Assembly (NCBI GenBank): GCA_963691705.1
Contig: OY829538.1
Location: 30,586,836-30,650,835, forward strand
DNA length: 64,000 nucleotides
Reading direction: 5' to 3'
DNA from: Viola odorata
Taxonomy: Eukaryota > Streptophyta > Magnoliopsida > Malpighiales > Violaceae
The notes under the pieces are model-generated. The model made no database searches. It saw only the letters and a program-made list of their open reading frames with translations, and was not told where the DNA came from. Position numbers and translations under genes: made by a program. This document shows, one piece after another, positions 10,496-21,088 of the stretch; position 1 is the stretch's first letter; each line of letters starts with the position of its first letter.

Positions 10496-11672
10496 TGATG
10501 TGGTTCCTAATTCGGAAACCTTCCAATCGTTGGATCGTTGCTCAGCGACAAGGATTTGAATGCGGAAAACTAACTCGTCGGAAACCCCAACCCTCCTAAG
10601 TGCAATACTTAGGCAACCTGGACGAAATCCTTCAAGGATCTTCAGTAGGACTCAGACCCTCCTAGGTGCAATAGCTAGACAACCCCGACGAGACTAAAGA
10701 ATGGAATGATAGACTTCGTGCTTTACTTGCAACTATATGCGGCTTATCAAACCGGATGTAGGACAAGGATCTTGGAGATCAATTGAAGAAAAAATCTTCT
10801 GATTTTGTTTATCAAATAACGTCTAAAAAAAAACAATAGCATCGCCATGCTCTTTATAAGAAAAGAGATGCGCAAAACCCTAATTAAGAAGTTTACTTGC
10901 GCTTAACTACTTAAAAGCGCTCCTAATTAACTAAAATAAAATCCACCTGGATAAATAAAGTCAAACAACTTAAAATAAAGTCAAGCCAATGATCTGGACG
11001 AGTTCATGGTCGGTCGGAATGACCAAAGACTCAGATCGGATCCGTTGGCAGCCCGTTGGGCTTTATTCCTGCGCAGTCGAAGAAGAACAAGGCGTTCTCT
11101 CAAATCCCTCGGGCGAACTGGATGAAAATTGGACAGGATACTCAAAAGACATGTATCTAACAACTTTCAGAAGATGGCTCGAGGAAATATTCGTCAATCG
11201 TCAAAAGGCTCGAGGGTGGCTTTCGCTGGCAGTATGATACTTTTGAAGTGATGCGTTCTCTCTAACCCCATGTGCGTTTGGGCTGAAACTTGGCAAGGGC
11301 TCTCTTGGTGAATTATAAATAACTTCTATCTTGCCAGAATCTTTCTTACATCAAAGTTTGGGCTAGAGGTCCGACTTGGCCCAAGGTGGCCTCGGTGCGG
11401 GCTCGGGTGCAGCGCGCACGAGCGAGACAAGGCGCGGCTGGGGTGCGCGCAGGATGGCTGACTCTAGTGAGGCTTCGGCCTTCAGCTCCACATGGATCAG
11501 AGAGCTTAGCCTCGCTTGCAGGGTCCTTGCGCGAGAGCGTGTGATGGCTCCGGCGGGCGGTAAGGGCACGGATGCGGTAGGTGTCCTTGCGCGAGAGCGT
11601 GTGATGGCTCCTGCGGGCGGCAAGGGCACAGATGCGGTAGGTGTGGCTGGGCTCCTACTCAGGCTCGTATGA
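10496..11672 (-). repeat. Element A 5' LTR
   Basis: This is the 1177-bp partner of 3719-4895, ending CGTATGA (mutated from CGTATCA). It includes the duplicate of the pol tail coding sequence and both 60-bp units (11523-11642). An 88-codon shadow of the pol C-terminus remains open here. Confidence 0.92.
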
Positions 11673-12330
11673 ATGAAGCCGTGAGTTCTTGAAGGAAGGA
11701 TCTAGTCTCCTTTGGGACGTGGTAAACACATTATTTAGTGATCGATTGATGGAGTATTTTAGGTGTTTAATGGAGTAATTGCAGCGACTGTAGATTAAGG
11801 AAGAGTTGATAGGAATTTATGGATAATAATATATAAAACTTGCATTCAAATGATTACAAAGATCTCTAGCCGAAACCTTCCCTTAATTGATCAAGAGATG
11901 ATCAAGCCGAAAGGTGTTAGCTAGCTGAAAGAAGACCGGTTTTAAGAACCCTAAAGGCAAAGCCTAACTAATTGGTCTTGATAGAGATAACTCACTTAAA
12001 ATCAAAGACAAGCTATAAAAGAGGCTATCTCCTTTTATTTATAGCTTGGGGACTTATTACATTGGAAAACCCTAAACTACCCTAAACTTGAAGCCTTTGA
12101 TACTTGAAGTTGGCGGGCTTGGAAGATGGGCTTGGCTTGGCCTTTGGGACGCTAGCGCACAGCCTCGGCTGCTAGCGCTTTGGCCTTCATGGGCCGCTAG
12201 GGCGGGGCGCGCTTTGCACGCTCGACCTCGCGAGGAGTGCTTCGTGGAATGAGAGGGTTTGGCGCGCGCTTCTTCATGGCTGGCGTGGCCTACCCATGAA
12301 GTCACTTCTCGGATACGAATGAGAGCCCTC
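11673..12330 (-). repeat. Element B left (3') LTR, main part
   Basis: It begins with the second ATGAA copy of A's target duplication and then matches 22492-23103 (GCCGTGAGTTCTT...GAGAGCCCT). Minus-strand TATAAATA lies at 12036-12043. Compared with the right copy it retains about 30 bp around 12235-12260 that the right LTR lacks. The inner edge near 12330 is set only by where the two copies stop matching. Confidence 0.8.
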
Positions 12331-12480
12331 GAGCTCTCTTCAAATGGATTCGACCTCGAATTTGCACGCTCATTTCCTTTGCAATTGCTATCCATAGTAC
12401 CTACAAAGGATAGACATGAGTCAACCATATTAAAAATGGGGGGACAATAAAGAAAAGGAAAATCAATGTGAAAATATGAA

Positions 12481-12946
12481 GTCATGTCTGAAGACTCCAA
12501 AAGGAAAGGATCCCCCTCCCATGGGCGAAGAATAGACTCTTGGATGGCCGAAGTTGTTAGCATTTTCGGTGGCAGTAACTTGGCATCTAGCAAAAGAAAG
12601 GAAACAAAACTAGAGGAAGAAGTAATAGTGTTAGTCAAATCAAGGAAGGATCCTTAAATCGCCCAAGGTGGCACGATTTAGGGAAGGACCCCTCAAGCCT
12701 CACCACACTCCTTATGTCCATAGACTCCAAAAGGAAAAGATCCTTCTCCCATGGGCGAAGAGGAGCCTCTTGGATGGCTGGAGTTGTTTGCGTTATCGTT
12801 GGCAGCAACTTGGAACCTAGCAAAAGAGAGGAAACAAGACTAGAGGAAGAGGTGTTAGGGTTAGTGAAATCAAGGAAAGGATCCTTAAATCGCTCAAGGC
12901 GGCACGGTTTAGGGAAAGATCCCTCAAGCCTCACCAAACTACTTGT
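12481..12946 (-). repeat. About 230-bp direct duplication inside element B
   Basis: 12481-12706 and 12714-12946 are the same sequence with roughly 15% differences: GACTCCAAAAGGAAA... through ...CTCAAGCCTCACC. In protein terms the unit encodes a Ser/Leu-rich linker with WE(G/K)D(P/L)FLLES. The divergence shows it is older than A's insertion. Confidence 0.8.
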
Positions 12947-13019
12947 GGCAGATAGACTCACTTTTTTCTTTGCCAATGGCTCACCCTTTTCACTCTTAAG
13001 CTCACCACTCACAATCTCC

Positions 13020-13160
13020 ACCCCTCTCGGCGCATGCTCACTGTTTTCATCCCCGATTTTTTTCTTACTCACACACCTCACATTTTTCTCTCCTCTCGGC
13101 GCATGCTCACTTATTTCACGCCCGTTCTTTTCCTCACTCACACACCTCACATTTTTCACT
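13020..13160 (-). repeat. Short tandem duplication in element B protease linker
   Basis: CTCTCGGCGCATGCTCAC and CACACACCTCACATTTT each occur twice at about 65-bp spacing, encoding repeated SEHAPRG and KNVRCVS blocks. Confidence 0.75.
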
Positions 13161-13612
13161 CCACACCACTCAAGCTGATTTTCCATAACCGTGGGCAGTA
13201 CAGGTGCAGCGCAAGCTTTGGAAAGCTTGGTTTGGTGTTCGTGGACTTGTGAAGGAGGCAAAGGGGGAATAAGGAACTTGCTGCCCAAGTGTTCCAACTT
13301 GTACGTGTTGAGGAAGCCATCATAGACAACCCGCTTGTCAAACTGCCACGGTTTTCCCAAAAGAAGGTGGCTGGATTGCATTGGTGCCACATCACACAAC
13401 CTCTCATCCATATAAGTACCAATTTAAAAAAGGATGAGGGCTTGTTTGTTTACCTTAACTGTGTTGCCCTCGTTAAACCAATTGAGTACGTATGGGTGTG
13501 GGTGCTTTGATGTCGCGAGGCCCAAGGAATGCACAAGGAGGTTGCTGGCCACATCCGTGCAACTTCCCTTGTCCATAATGATGGAAATGACCATTCCGTT
13601 TGCCACTCCATG

Positions 13613-14560
13613 TGATGCGGACCCTAGTGAGCATCGCACGCACCCTGCACCTTCACGCGTACCATTGCCGCCCCTTGGCCCGATGACGCGACAACACAGC
13701 AAGCGCTTGTCCAGCTAGCTATCCTTGTTCTTACATTACGAGCTTTAGCGTGAGGCTTTAGTTGATGAGTCCGCACTATGCGCTCACACGCCACGGCTAG
13801 TGACGCTGCTGGCCGCGCCTAGCGCACATGCTAACGCCTACGGAAATGATGCTAGAGCCAAGTTTGGTTTGGGAAATATTTGTTGAGCCCCAGCTGAATT
13901 ACAAGATAGTTTGGAATGTCTAGGAGAGGCTGGAGGAGTTTCAGGTCAAACGCACGACGAGTTTGGGAGAAGGGCTGAGTCAGTCAACGCATGCGCAAGT
14001 CCTAGTGCACTAAGGATTCCGACTTGAGGAAGAATGCGATTGCGCAATTCTACCGTGCGTAGGATTGCTTTAATCTACTAATCTACTTAGTCTTAGTATT
14101 ATAATTAATTTAATTAATTATTTCAGTATTTGTACAAGTAGAATTTAAGTTTAGATAGTAGTTCTAATACTAGTAGGATTTATACTTGTATACGCCTATT
14201 TAAAGACAGCCGCTTGGCTAATAAAGTTGAAGTCTTTTTGCCAAAAGTCCCGAGTTAATCACTCTAAAATTGTTCAACCTTGAACCTTGAATCCTTTGAG
14301 TCCGAACGCTCGAAGAACAACTCAAGTAAATCGAAAGTTCACCTTTCATTGTTCGACTACCTAGGTTGCTAGCCTAATTGCGGGTTAGAGGGTTAGGAGT
14401 CCGATCAAGAACCTCACACGCGTAGCTGGGTTGGCCTAGACAATCACGTTTAGCAGGGTCAGCGCTCGTATTGAGTTATCTAAGTATTTCCGTACGAAGT
14501 CCATCCTTGAACAATGATTGCACAAGGAGAAACGATTCATGCCTAGCAAGGATCGTATCA
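13613..14560 (+). repeat. Element C 5' LTR
   Basis: 948 bp, TGATGCGG...GTATCA. Its first ~240 bp are the non-translated duplicate of the pol tail found in the 3' LTR. A TATA-like TATTTAAA lies near 14207. Confidence 0.9.
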
Positions 14561-14562
14561 GT

Positions 14563-14574
14563 TGGTAGGGGAGC
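14563..14574 (+). other. Element C primer-binding site
   Basis: TGGTAGGGGAGC lies two bases after the LTR end, a variant of the tRNA-Met type PBS in A. Confidence 0.75.
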
Positions 14575-14720
14575 GAAGGCTGTTCATGTTTGGTTAGCTT
14601 TTTGTTTTGAAATTCTTGTGTCGATTCGCTCTAGTTTGGAGTCAATCAATCTTCATCCATCTAGTTGTATTTTCATTTTACATAGAGTAAAAAAAAATTA
14701 AAAAAAAGGAAAAGTAAAGA

Positions 14721-14921
14721 ATGTCTCTAGATTCAGGAAACAAACGTAAAAAAGAAGCCGAGAAGAAGACCGAAGGGATAGACAAGTCTGCTATCCACGA
14801 CCTCCTTCTTCAAGTAGTCGCTCTAATGGACAAGTTGGAAGCATTCGAGAAAGACAATAACCCTGAGTTGAAAGAGTCATCAGACAAGAAGATGGCAACA
14901 ACCATTCCCCACATAACCTAA
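14721..14921 (+). pseudogene. Element C gag N-terminus
   Basis: A 66-codon ORF begins ATG at 14721 (MSLDSGNKRKKEAEKKTEG), has a helical Lys/Glu-rich character, and ends at a stop. It stands where the MSDHS... start of A's gag lies relative to the PBS. A separate short frame near 15160-15290 (NYERNDGQWHQVPHMYW) then leads into the gag core in another frame, so at least two breaks separate them. Confidence 0.6.
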
Positions 14922-15289
14922 GTTATAAATCCACAACGCGCGGCTTATCTCTATGACTTGGAACAAAAGGAAGACACTGGGTTTGTTTACTGGTTTTCCC
15001 GGAGGTTTTGTTGGTGAAGGGAATAAAGATCACCATTTTGTGTTGGTTGGAAATAATGGGGAGTAGCAGCACACATCAACGCAGGCCCAATGCGTCGCTG
15101 CAGTGCACCTAGCGCGTCGAGAACAAGAGCGAGCGGAGCGCTAGACCGAGGAATTCCCACGCATGAATTATGAGCGCAACGATGGGCAGTGGCACCAAGT
15201 GCCCCACATGTATTGGAATGACGCATATGATGAAGATAACCCTGACTTCCTTAGGCGTGACCGAGCTAATGAGCGGCGGCCTAGAGGCG

Positions 15290-17430
15290 AGGGTTGATGC
15301 TAATCTAAATAGCATCAAGCTCAAAATTCCACCGTTTGATGGTATGGACGACCCCGACGCTTACTTCACTTGGGAGCAAAAGGTTGAATCAATCTTTTTA
15401 CTCCACAATTACTCTGAAGAGAAGAAGATCTACTTAGTAGCTGTTGAATTCCATGGCTATGTCATACACTGGTGGGACCAACTTCACAAATTGAAGCACC
15501 GACGAACGCTTTACCCGTTCAAACATGGGAAGATGAAGCGAGAGATGAGAAAGCGCTTCATCCCAACCTATTTCCAAAGAGACCTTTATCAACGCTTGCA
15601 AGCTATGTCCCAAGGAAATCGGTCGGTGAGCGAGTACTATAATGAACTAGAGATTGTACTAGCAAGAGCACAAATTGAGGAAGATGAAGAAGCTACAATG
15701 GCGCGCTTCTTTAATGGCCTAAGCCGTGACATTGCCAACAAGTTGGAGTTGGTGTATTATGGGTCCTTAGAAGAGATGCTCCACATGGTGGTCAAGATAG
15801 ACAGGCAGTCCAAAACTAGAGCCACCTACTCTAGTTCTGGTACAACCGTGACCAAAGCGCAAACTTGGAAGAAGCCGCAATGGAGCAAAGAAGACAAAGT
15901 AGTCCGCGCACCACCTAAAGTGTTACCGCATGATTACAAGGGTCCAAGCAACAACACCTAACCTTCTAAGACACACAACAACAGCGCCAATACAACTTCT
16001 AAGAGGCCCTCTACTAAATATATAGTGTGCTTCAAGTGCGCGGGAAGAGGCCATAAGCAATCCGAGTGTCCTAACAAGCGTTTTCTCCTAATACGTGATA
16101 ATTGCAAATTGGCCTCAGAAGATGAGCAAGAAGTTAGTGAGGACAGTGATTCAGACGAGAGTGTGATCAATTCTTTGGCTATGGTGGCGCGGCGCAGTCT
16201 TAGCGCACAAGTCAAAGAAGAGGCTCATGAAGACGAGCAGCGGGAAAACTTGTTTCACACTCGTTGCATCGTCAACAGGACTGGTTGCTCTATGATTATA
16301 GACAACGGAAGTTGCACCAATTGTGTGAGCACGATGTTGGTCCAGAAATTGGGTCTAACTACCATAAGGCACCCAAGGCCGTATTCGCTATAATGGATGA
16401 ATAATGGCAGCACCATTAAGGTGAATCATCAAGCGCTTGTGTCGTTTGTGATTCGGAGGTATAAGGACGAGATTCTTTGCGGCGTAATGCCTATGCATGC
16501 GAGCCACATTCTATTGGGAAGTCCTTGGCAGTTTGATAGATCAACAATACATGATGGCCGAATCAACAAGTACAAGTTGGTCAAAGACGGTAAGAAATAC
16601 TCACTTGCACCTTTGACCCCAACGAAAGTGTTTGAAGACGAACAGTGACTTGAGAAAGCCCATGCCGAGTGGGAGATTGCTAAGAAACTCAAGGAAAAGG
16701 AGAGCAAAGATAAGATTAGTACAAGCGAAATGAAGATTAGCGGGAAGAAAGTGAGTCTCTAAGCTAATGGAAATGATCTTCGGCGAGCACTCATCATGTG
16801 CAACCCTAATTGCGAACCGAGTAAGCCCTTGATTCTACTTCGCTTCAAACCCTATTGTCTCTCTTCTTCATCTACAAATTTTGTCCCATCTATTATTTCA
16901 GAATTATAGGAGGAGTTTACGGATGTATTACCCAATGAGATGCCCGCAGGTTTGCCTCCAATCCGAGGGATCGAACACCAAATAGACTTTATTCTGGGTT
17001 CCATAATTCCAAATAGGCCGGCTTATACAAGTAATCCTGAGGAGACGAAGGAATAACAATGGCAAGTGGATGATTTGTTCAGTCGTGGGTATGTGCGAGA
17101 AAGTCTTTCTCCTTGCGCCGTACCCGTGATTCTAGTACCTAAGAAAGACGACACATGGAGTATGTGCGTGGATTGTAGAGCCGTGAACAAGATTACGATC
17201 AAATATCGTCATCCCATTCCGAGATTAGATCACATGTTAGACGAGTTGAGTGGCAACAAAATCTTCTCAAAGATAGATCTTATGAGCCGCTACCATCAAA
17301 TTTGAATGAAGGAAGGAGATGAATGAAAGACGACGTTTAAAACCAAGCATGGTCTTTACGAGTGGATGGTCATGCCTTTCGGTTTGACAATTGCACCAAG
17401 CACGTTCATGCGGCTAATGAACCATGTGCT
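15290..17430 (+). pseudogene. Element C gag core, zinc knuckle, protease and first part of RT
   Basis: One frame carries these domains with several stops. The gag core (YFTWEQKVESIFLL, HWWDQLHKLK) runs 15290-15960. The knuckle CFKCAGRGHKQSEC is at 16028-16070. Protease has IIDNGSCTN near 16296 and MHASHILLGSPWQF near 16495. The RT start runs from 16910 to 17430 with [17 protein letters not shown] and [16 protein letters not shown]. In-frame stops occur at 15959, 16391, 16646, 16760, 17054, 17303 and 17324 (approximate). Near 17425, just after the FMRLMNHVL motif, a small deletion shifts the frame. Confidence 0.85.
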
Positions 17431-19197
17431 AGATTCATTGGCAAGTTTGTAGTGGTGTACTTCAATGACATCATAATCTACAGCAAGTCGCTTGAAGATC
17501 ATGGTGCGCATCTACGCCAAGTGTTTCTAACCCTACGTGAGCAGCAACTATATGCTAAGGTGAGTAAGTGTTCCTTCGTGCTTAAGCAAGTCAGTTTTCT
17601 AGGGTTTATTGTGAGTGTGGAAGGTGTCAAAGTAGGTGAAGAGAAAATCAAGGCTATTAAGGAGTGGCCTACACCAAAGAATGTGAGTGATATACGTTCT
17701 TTCCATGGCTTAGCGGGCTTTTATAGACGCTTTGTCAAGGATTTCAGCACTATAGCGGCACCTCTGAACTAACTGACTAGGAAAGGAGTTCCCTTCGCAT
17801 GGGAACAACCATAAGAGCAAGCATTCCAAACGCTCAAGGAGAGGTTGTGTACCGCGCCGGTTTTAGCATTGCCTAATTTCGAGAAATCTTTTGAAGTGGA
17901 ATGCGATGCAAGTGGCATCAGTATTGGAGCGGTTTTGACGCAAGAGAAAAGGCCGATTGTGTTCTTTAGTGAAAAATTAAAAGACGCACAGTTGCGATAC
18001 CCTACCTATGATAAAGAGCTCTATGCGCTCGTGAGCGCCTTGGAGGTTTGGCAGCATTATCTTATGTCGCGAGAGTTCCTAGTGCACACCGATCATCTTA
18101 GTTTAAAATACTTAAAGAGGAAAGGGAAATTGAACAAGAGGCACGCCACATGGATGGAGTTCATAGAAGCATTCCCTTATCACATTCAATATAAGCAAGG
18201 AAAGGAGAAAATCGTAGTCGACGCCTTGTCAAGATGGTATGCTCTCATCTCTTCCCTTAGTGCAAACCTTTTAGGGTTTGCGCACATAATTTCTCTCTAC
18301 CCTCTTGATTCTGATTTTGGAGAGATATACTCAACATGCATGATGACACACGGTTCTAAGTATTTTCAGCATGAAGGGTATTTGTTTAAGCACAAGAGGT
18401 TGTGCATTCTGCATTGCTCTATGCGAGAGTTGTTGGTCTTAGAGTCGCACGATGGTGGACTTATGGGACACTTTGGAGTTACGAAGACCCTTGAGATATT
18501 AAGGGGGCAATTTTATTGGCCACACATGAAGAAGGACGTGATACGCATTGTGTCTAGATGTGTCACATACCGCAAGGCTAAATCGAAGGTTGCGAGTCAC
18601 GGTGAGTACATGCCTCTACCCGTCCCTTCACTCTCGTGGACGGATATCTCAATGGATTTTATGGTTGGGTTGCCGAAGTCATAGAAATGGAAAGATTGTA
18701 TTTTTGTCATTGTGGACAGATTTTCGAAGATGGCACACTTCATTTCGTGTGCAACTAGCAACGACGCAAGCTACATCGCCAACCTATTTTTCAAGGAAAT
18801 TGTGCATATACATGGGATGCCCACAAGCATTGTTAGCGATCGAGATGGCATGTTCCTTAGCCACTTTTGGCGAGTCCTATGGAGACGATTGGGTACTAAG
18901 CTTCTCTTTTTGACTTCTTTCCATCCACAAACAGACGGACAGATCGAGGTGGTAAACCGCACAGTTGGTTCGCTATTGTGAGCAGTAGTAGGCAAGCATG
19001 TGTCCAAGTGGGATGATCAACTACCGTTTATGGAATTTGCCTACAACCTAGCTACGCATTCCAGCACCAATTTCTCACCTTTTGAGATAGCCTACGACTT
19101 CAATCCTTTGACGACGCTTGACTTGGCGCCTTTACCATTGCAAGATGCTGTGAGTTTATGGAGAAGCAAAGGCGGCAACAGTGAAGAAAATTCATGA
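17425..19197 (+). pseudogene. Element C RT C-terminus, RNase H and integrase
   Basis: The frame resumes with [17 protein letters not shown]; the RT catalytic box is YFND, so its first aspartate is lost. RNase H follows (FEVECDASGISIGAVL at about 17890, [18 protein letters not shown]). Integrase has zinc-binding H/H/C with the second cysteine replaced (RCVTYRKAK, tyrosine where cysteine belongs), a catalytic core with D at DISMDF and VSDRD, and E retained in DGQIEVVNR. Stops lie near 17770, 17812, 18682 and 18979. A frameshift around 19180 moves the integrase C-terminus to another frame. Confidence 0.85.
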
Positions 19198-19849
19198 GCA
19201 GACCAAGAAAAATATTGAAAAAATGAATGAGTGCTTGGTCCGTAAAAAGAATCAAGGGAGGATGACCGCATCCTTCAAAGTAGGTGACTGGGTTTGGTTG
19301 CATTTGAGGCGAGATAGATTTCCAGCCTTGAGGCGTAACAAGATATCCGCAAGGGGAGATGGTCTATTTTTTATCGGGGAAAAAATCAACAACAATGCCT
19401 ATGTCCTCGACCTACTTAGCGAACATAGATCAGTAAGTACTACCTTCAACATCTCTGATTTAACTTTATGTGATTGGGAGGATGATGATGAGGAAGGATC
19501 AGATTCGAGGGCGAATCCTCGTGAAAAGGGAGGGACTGATGCGAACCCTAGTGCGCATCGTACGCACGCCGCACCTTCATGCGTGCCCTTGCCGCCCCTT
19601 AGCCCGATGACGCGACAACACAACAAGCACTTGACCAGCCAGCTATCCTTGTTCTTACATGACAAGCTTCAGCGTGAGGCTTTGGTTGACGAGTCCGCAC
19701 TACGTGCCCACACGCCAAGGCTAGTGACGCTGCTGGCCGCGCCTAGAGCACATGCTAGCGCCTACAAAAATGACGCCCGAGCCAAGTTTGATTTGGGAAA
19801 TATTTGTCGAGCCCCAGCTGAATTACAAGATAGTTTGGAATATCTATAA
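19181..19849 (+). pseudogene. Element C integrase C-terminus and LTR-encoded tail
   Basis: This 222-codon ORF holds the integrase C-terminal domain ([15 protein letters not shown], then INNNAYVLDL and TTFNISDL) and then an acidic stretch with RANPREKGG. The polypurine tract and the 3' LTR start (19537) lie inside the reading frame, which continues about 104 codons into the LTR to 19849. The tail (PMTRQHNK, then HTPRLVTLL) aligns with the tail of A (AITRSRAR, then QPRLVSLV), so the LTR-encoded extension is conserved between two diverged elements. Confidence 0.8.
19523..19535 (+). other. Element C polypurine tract
   Basis: GAAAAGGGAGGGA ends one base before the 3' LTR. Confidence 0.8.
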
Positions 19850-20483
19850 GAGGTTGGAGGAGTTTTAGGTCAAACGTATGACGCGTTTGGGAGAAGGGCC
19901 GAGTCAGTCAACGCAAGCGCAAGTCCTAGCGCGCTAAGGATTCTGACTTGAGGAAGAATGTGATTGTGCAATTCTACCATGCGTAGGATTACTTTAGTCT
20001 ACTAATTTACTTAGTATTAGTATTATAATTAATTTAATTAATTATTTCAGTCTTTGTACAAGTAGAATTTAAGTTTAGATAGTATTTCTAATACTAGTAG
20101 GATTTATACTTGTATGCGCCTATTTAAAGATAGCCGCTTGGCTAATAAAGTTGAAGTCTTTTTGCCAAAAATCCTTAGTTAATTACTCTGAAATTGTTCA
20201 ACCTTGAACCTTGAATCCTTTGAGTCCGAACGCTCCAAGAACAACTCAAGTAAATCGAAAGTTCACCTTTCATTGTTCGACTACCTAGGTTGCTAGCCTA
20301 ATTGCTGGTTAGAGGGTTATGAGTCCGATCAAGAACCTGACACGCATAGCTGGGTTGGCTAGATAATCACGTTTAGCAGGGTCAGCGCTCGTCTTGAGTT
20401 ATCTAAGTATTTCCGCATGAAGTCCATCCTTGAACAACGATCGCACAAGGAGAAACAATTCACGCCTAGCAAGGATCGTATCA
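19537..20483 (+). repeat. Element C 3' LTR
   Basis: This is the 947-bp partner of 13613-14560, followed by the CCATG duplication. Confidence 0.9.
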
Positions 20484-20488
20484 CCATG

Positions 20489-20755
20489 GGTATGGAACAA
20501 GTTTTCCCGTTGCTCAATGACCTCGTCATCCACTTTTGGCATGATACTCAAGTTGTGCCGCACTACTAAACAATTTGCCACTTCTCTTAATGATGGTGCC
20601 CGTAATGGTGGAGTAACACTTTGTAGTTGATGCAACGACTTATGAAGTAGTTGGTTTAGGGGCTGTGTTTGGGGTTGTGCTTGGGAATGTGTTTGGGGCT
20701 GTGTTTGTTTTAGGTATAGGTCAAGGCCTCGAAAAGGGTGTGCACCATACCACAT
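20489..20755 (-). pseudogene. Element B gag end and protease start
   Basis: The minus-strand frame reads a Gln/Pro-rich stretch, then VVRHNLSIMPKVDDEVIEQRENLFHT, which equals the segment upstream of the protease in A ([25 protein letters not shown]). It is cut at 20488 by element C and continues at 13612. The first ~90 bp of the apparent ORF left of 20484 lie in C's LTR and are not part of the gene. Confidence 0.75.
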
Positions 20756-20923
20756 ATCATTCGCGTGACTAGTACTACACTCGACTGCATCTTCCTCTAA
20801 GTCACGTTGGCATTATGACCAAGAGTAGTCTATAAGGGTAGGGTCATTTTGGTGTGGGCTTTGGTAGTAATGTGTGTCTAGGTATTGGCTGGATGGGTGC
20901 GGAGGTGGCTGTTTGGTAGTCCT

Positions 20924-21088
20924 TCATTTCAATGCAGCAATGACATCCAAAATGTCCAAGTTGGATTGCTCTAGGCGTGGCCCTTGATGGTGTAATGCAA
21001 CCATTTGAGCCGTGAAAAGAGCTACTGCCGAAGTGGAGGCTGCTGATCCCACGGTATCATCAACCCAAGAGGTATTATCAAGCGACAT
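20924..21088 (-). pseudogene. Element B gag N-terminus
   Basis: ATG at 21088-21086 opens a 54-codon frame (MSLDNTSWVDDTVGSAAS...) ended by TGA. It corresponds in position and opening residues (MSLD) to the gag start of C. The rest of gag between here and 20755, including the Gag core, is missing or unreadable. Confidence 0.6.

Larger units (their letters stand above)
3719..11672 (-). mobile_element. Element A: nearly complete CRM-like Ty3/gypsy chromovirus, minus strand
   Basis: Two 1177-bp LTRs (3719-4895 and 10496-11672) are flanked by the perfect 5-bp duplication ATGAA (3714-3718 and 11673-11677). From right to left the element has the 5' LTR, PBS (10482-10493), leader, gag (9683-8379), pol (8365-4586), polypurine tract (4896-4909) and 3' LTR. 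By eye the LTRs differ at about 31 positions (about 2.6%), so it is among the youngest insertions here. The RT style ([20 protein letters not shown]) and a pol tail that runs into the LTR suggest the CRM lineage. It sits inside the left LTR of B. It is not intact: gag has two stops and a frameshift, and integrase lacks its catalytic glutamate. Confidence 0.92.
12331..13612 (-). pseudogene. Element B protease region and pol tail; RT to integrase missing
   Basis: On the minus strand a retropepsin segment with D-x-G as MDKGSCTD (about 13570-13590) leads via NWFNEGNTVKVNKQALI into MQSSHLLLGKPWQF (about 13350-13385), the chromovirus protease pattern seen in A and C. This is followed by a long low-complexity linker with Ser/Glu/Lys-rich repeats and then NSRSNPFEESS, the extreme pol C-terminus. 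Everything from RT to integrase core is absent. Two frames are used (13702-13424 and 13411-12635). The gene is cut at its right end by C (TSD CCATG) and resumes at 20489. Confidence 0.7.
13613..20483 (+). mobile_element. Element C: full-length but decayed CRM-like chromovirus, plus strand
   Basis: The LTRs 13613-14560 and 19537-20483 start TGATGCG and end GATCGTATCA. They are flanked by a perfect CCATG duplication (13608-13612 and 20484-20488). PBS (14563-14574), gag, protease, RT, RNase H, integrase and polypurine tract (19523-19535) follow in order. The LTRs differ clearly more than those of A (dozens of changes in the first 450 bp), so C is older. It is inserted in the protease region of B, opposite to B's strand. 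The RT box reads YFND instead of YFDD. Confidence 0.92.
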
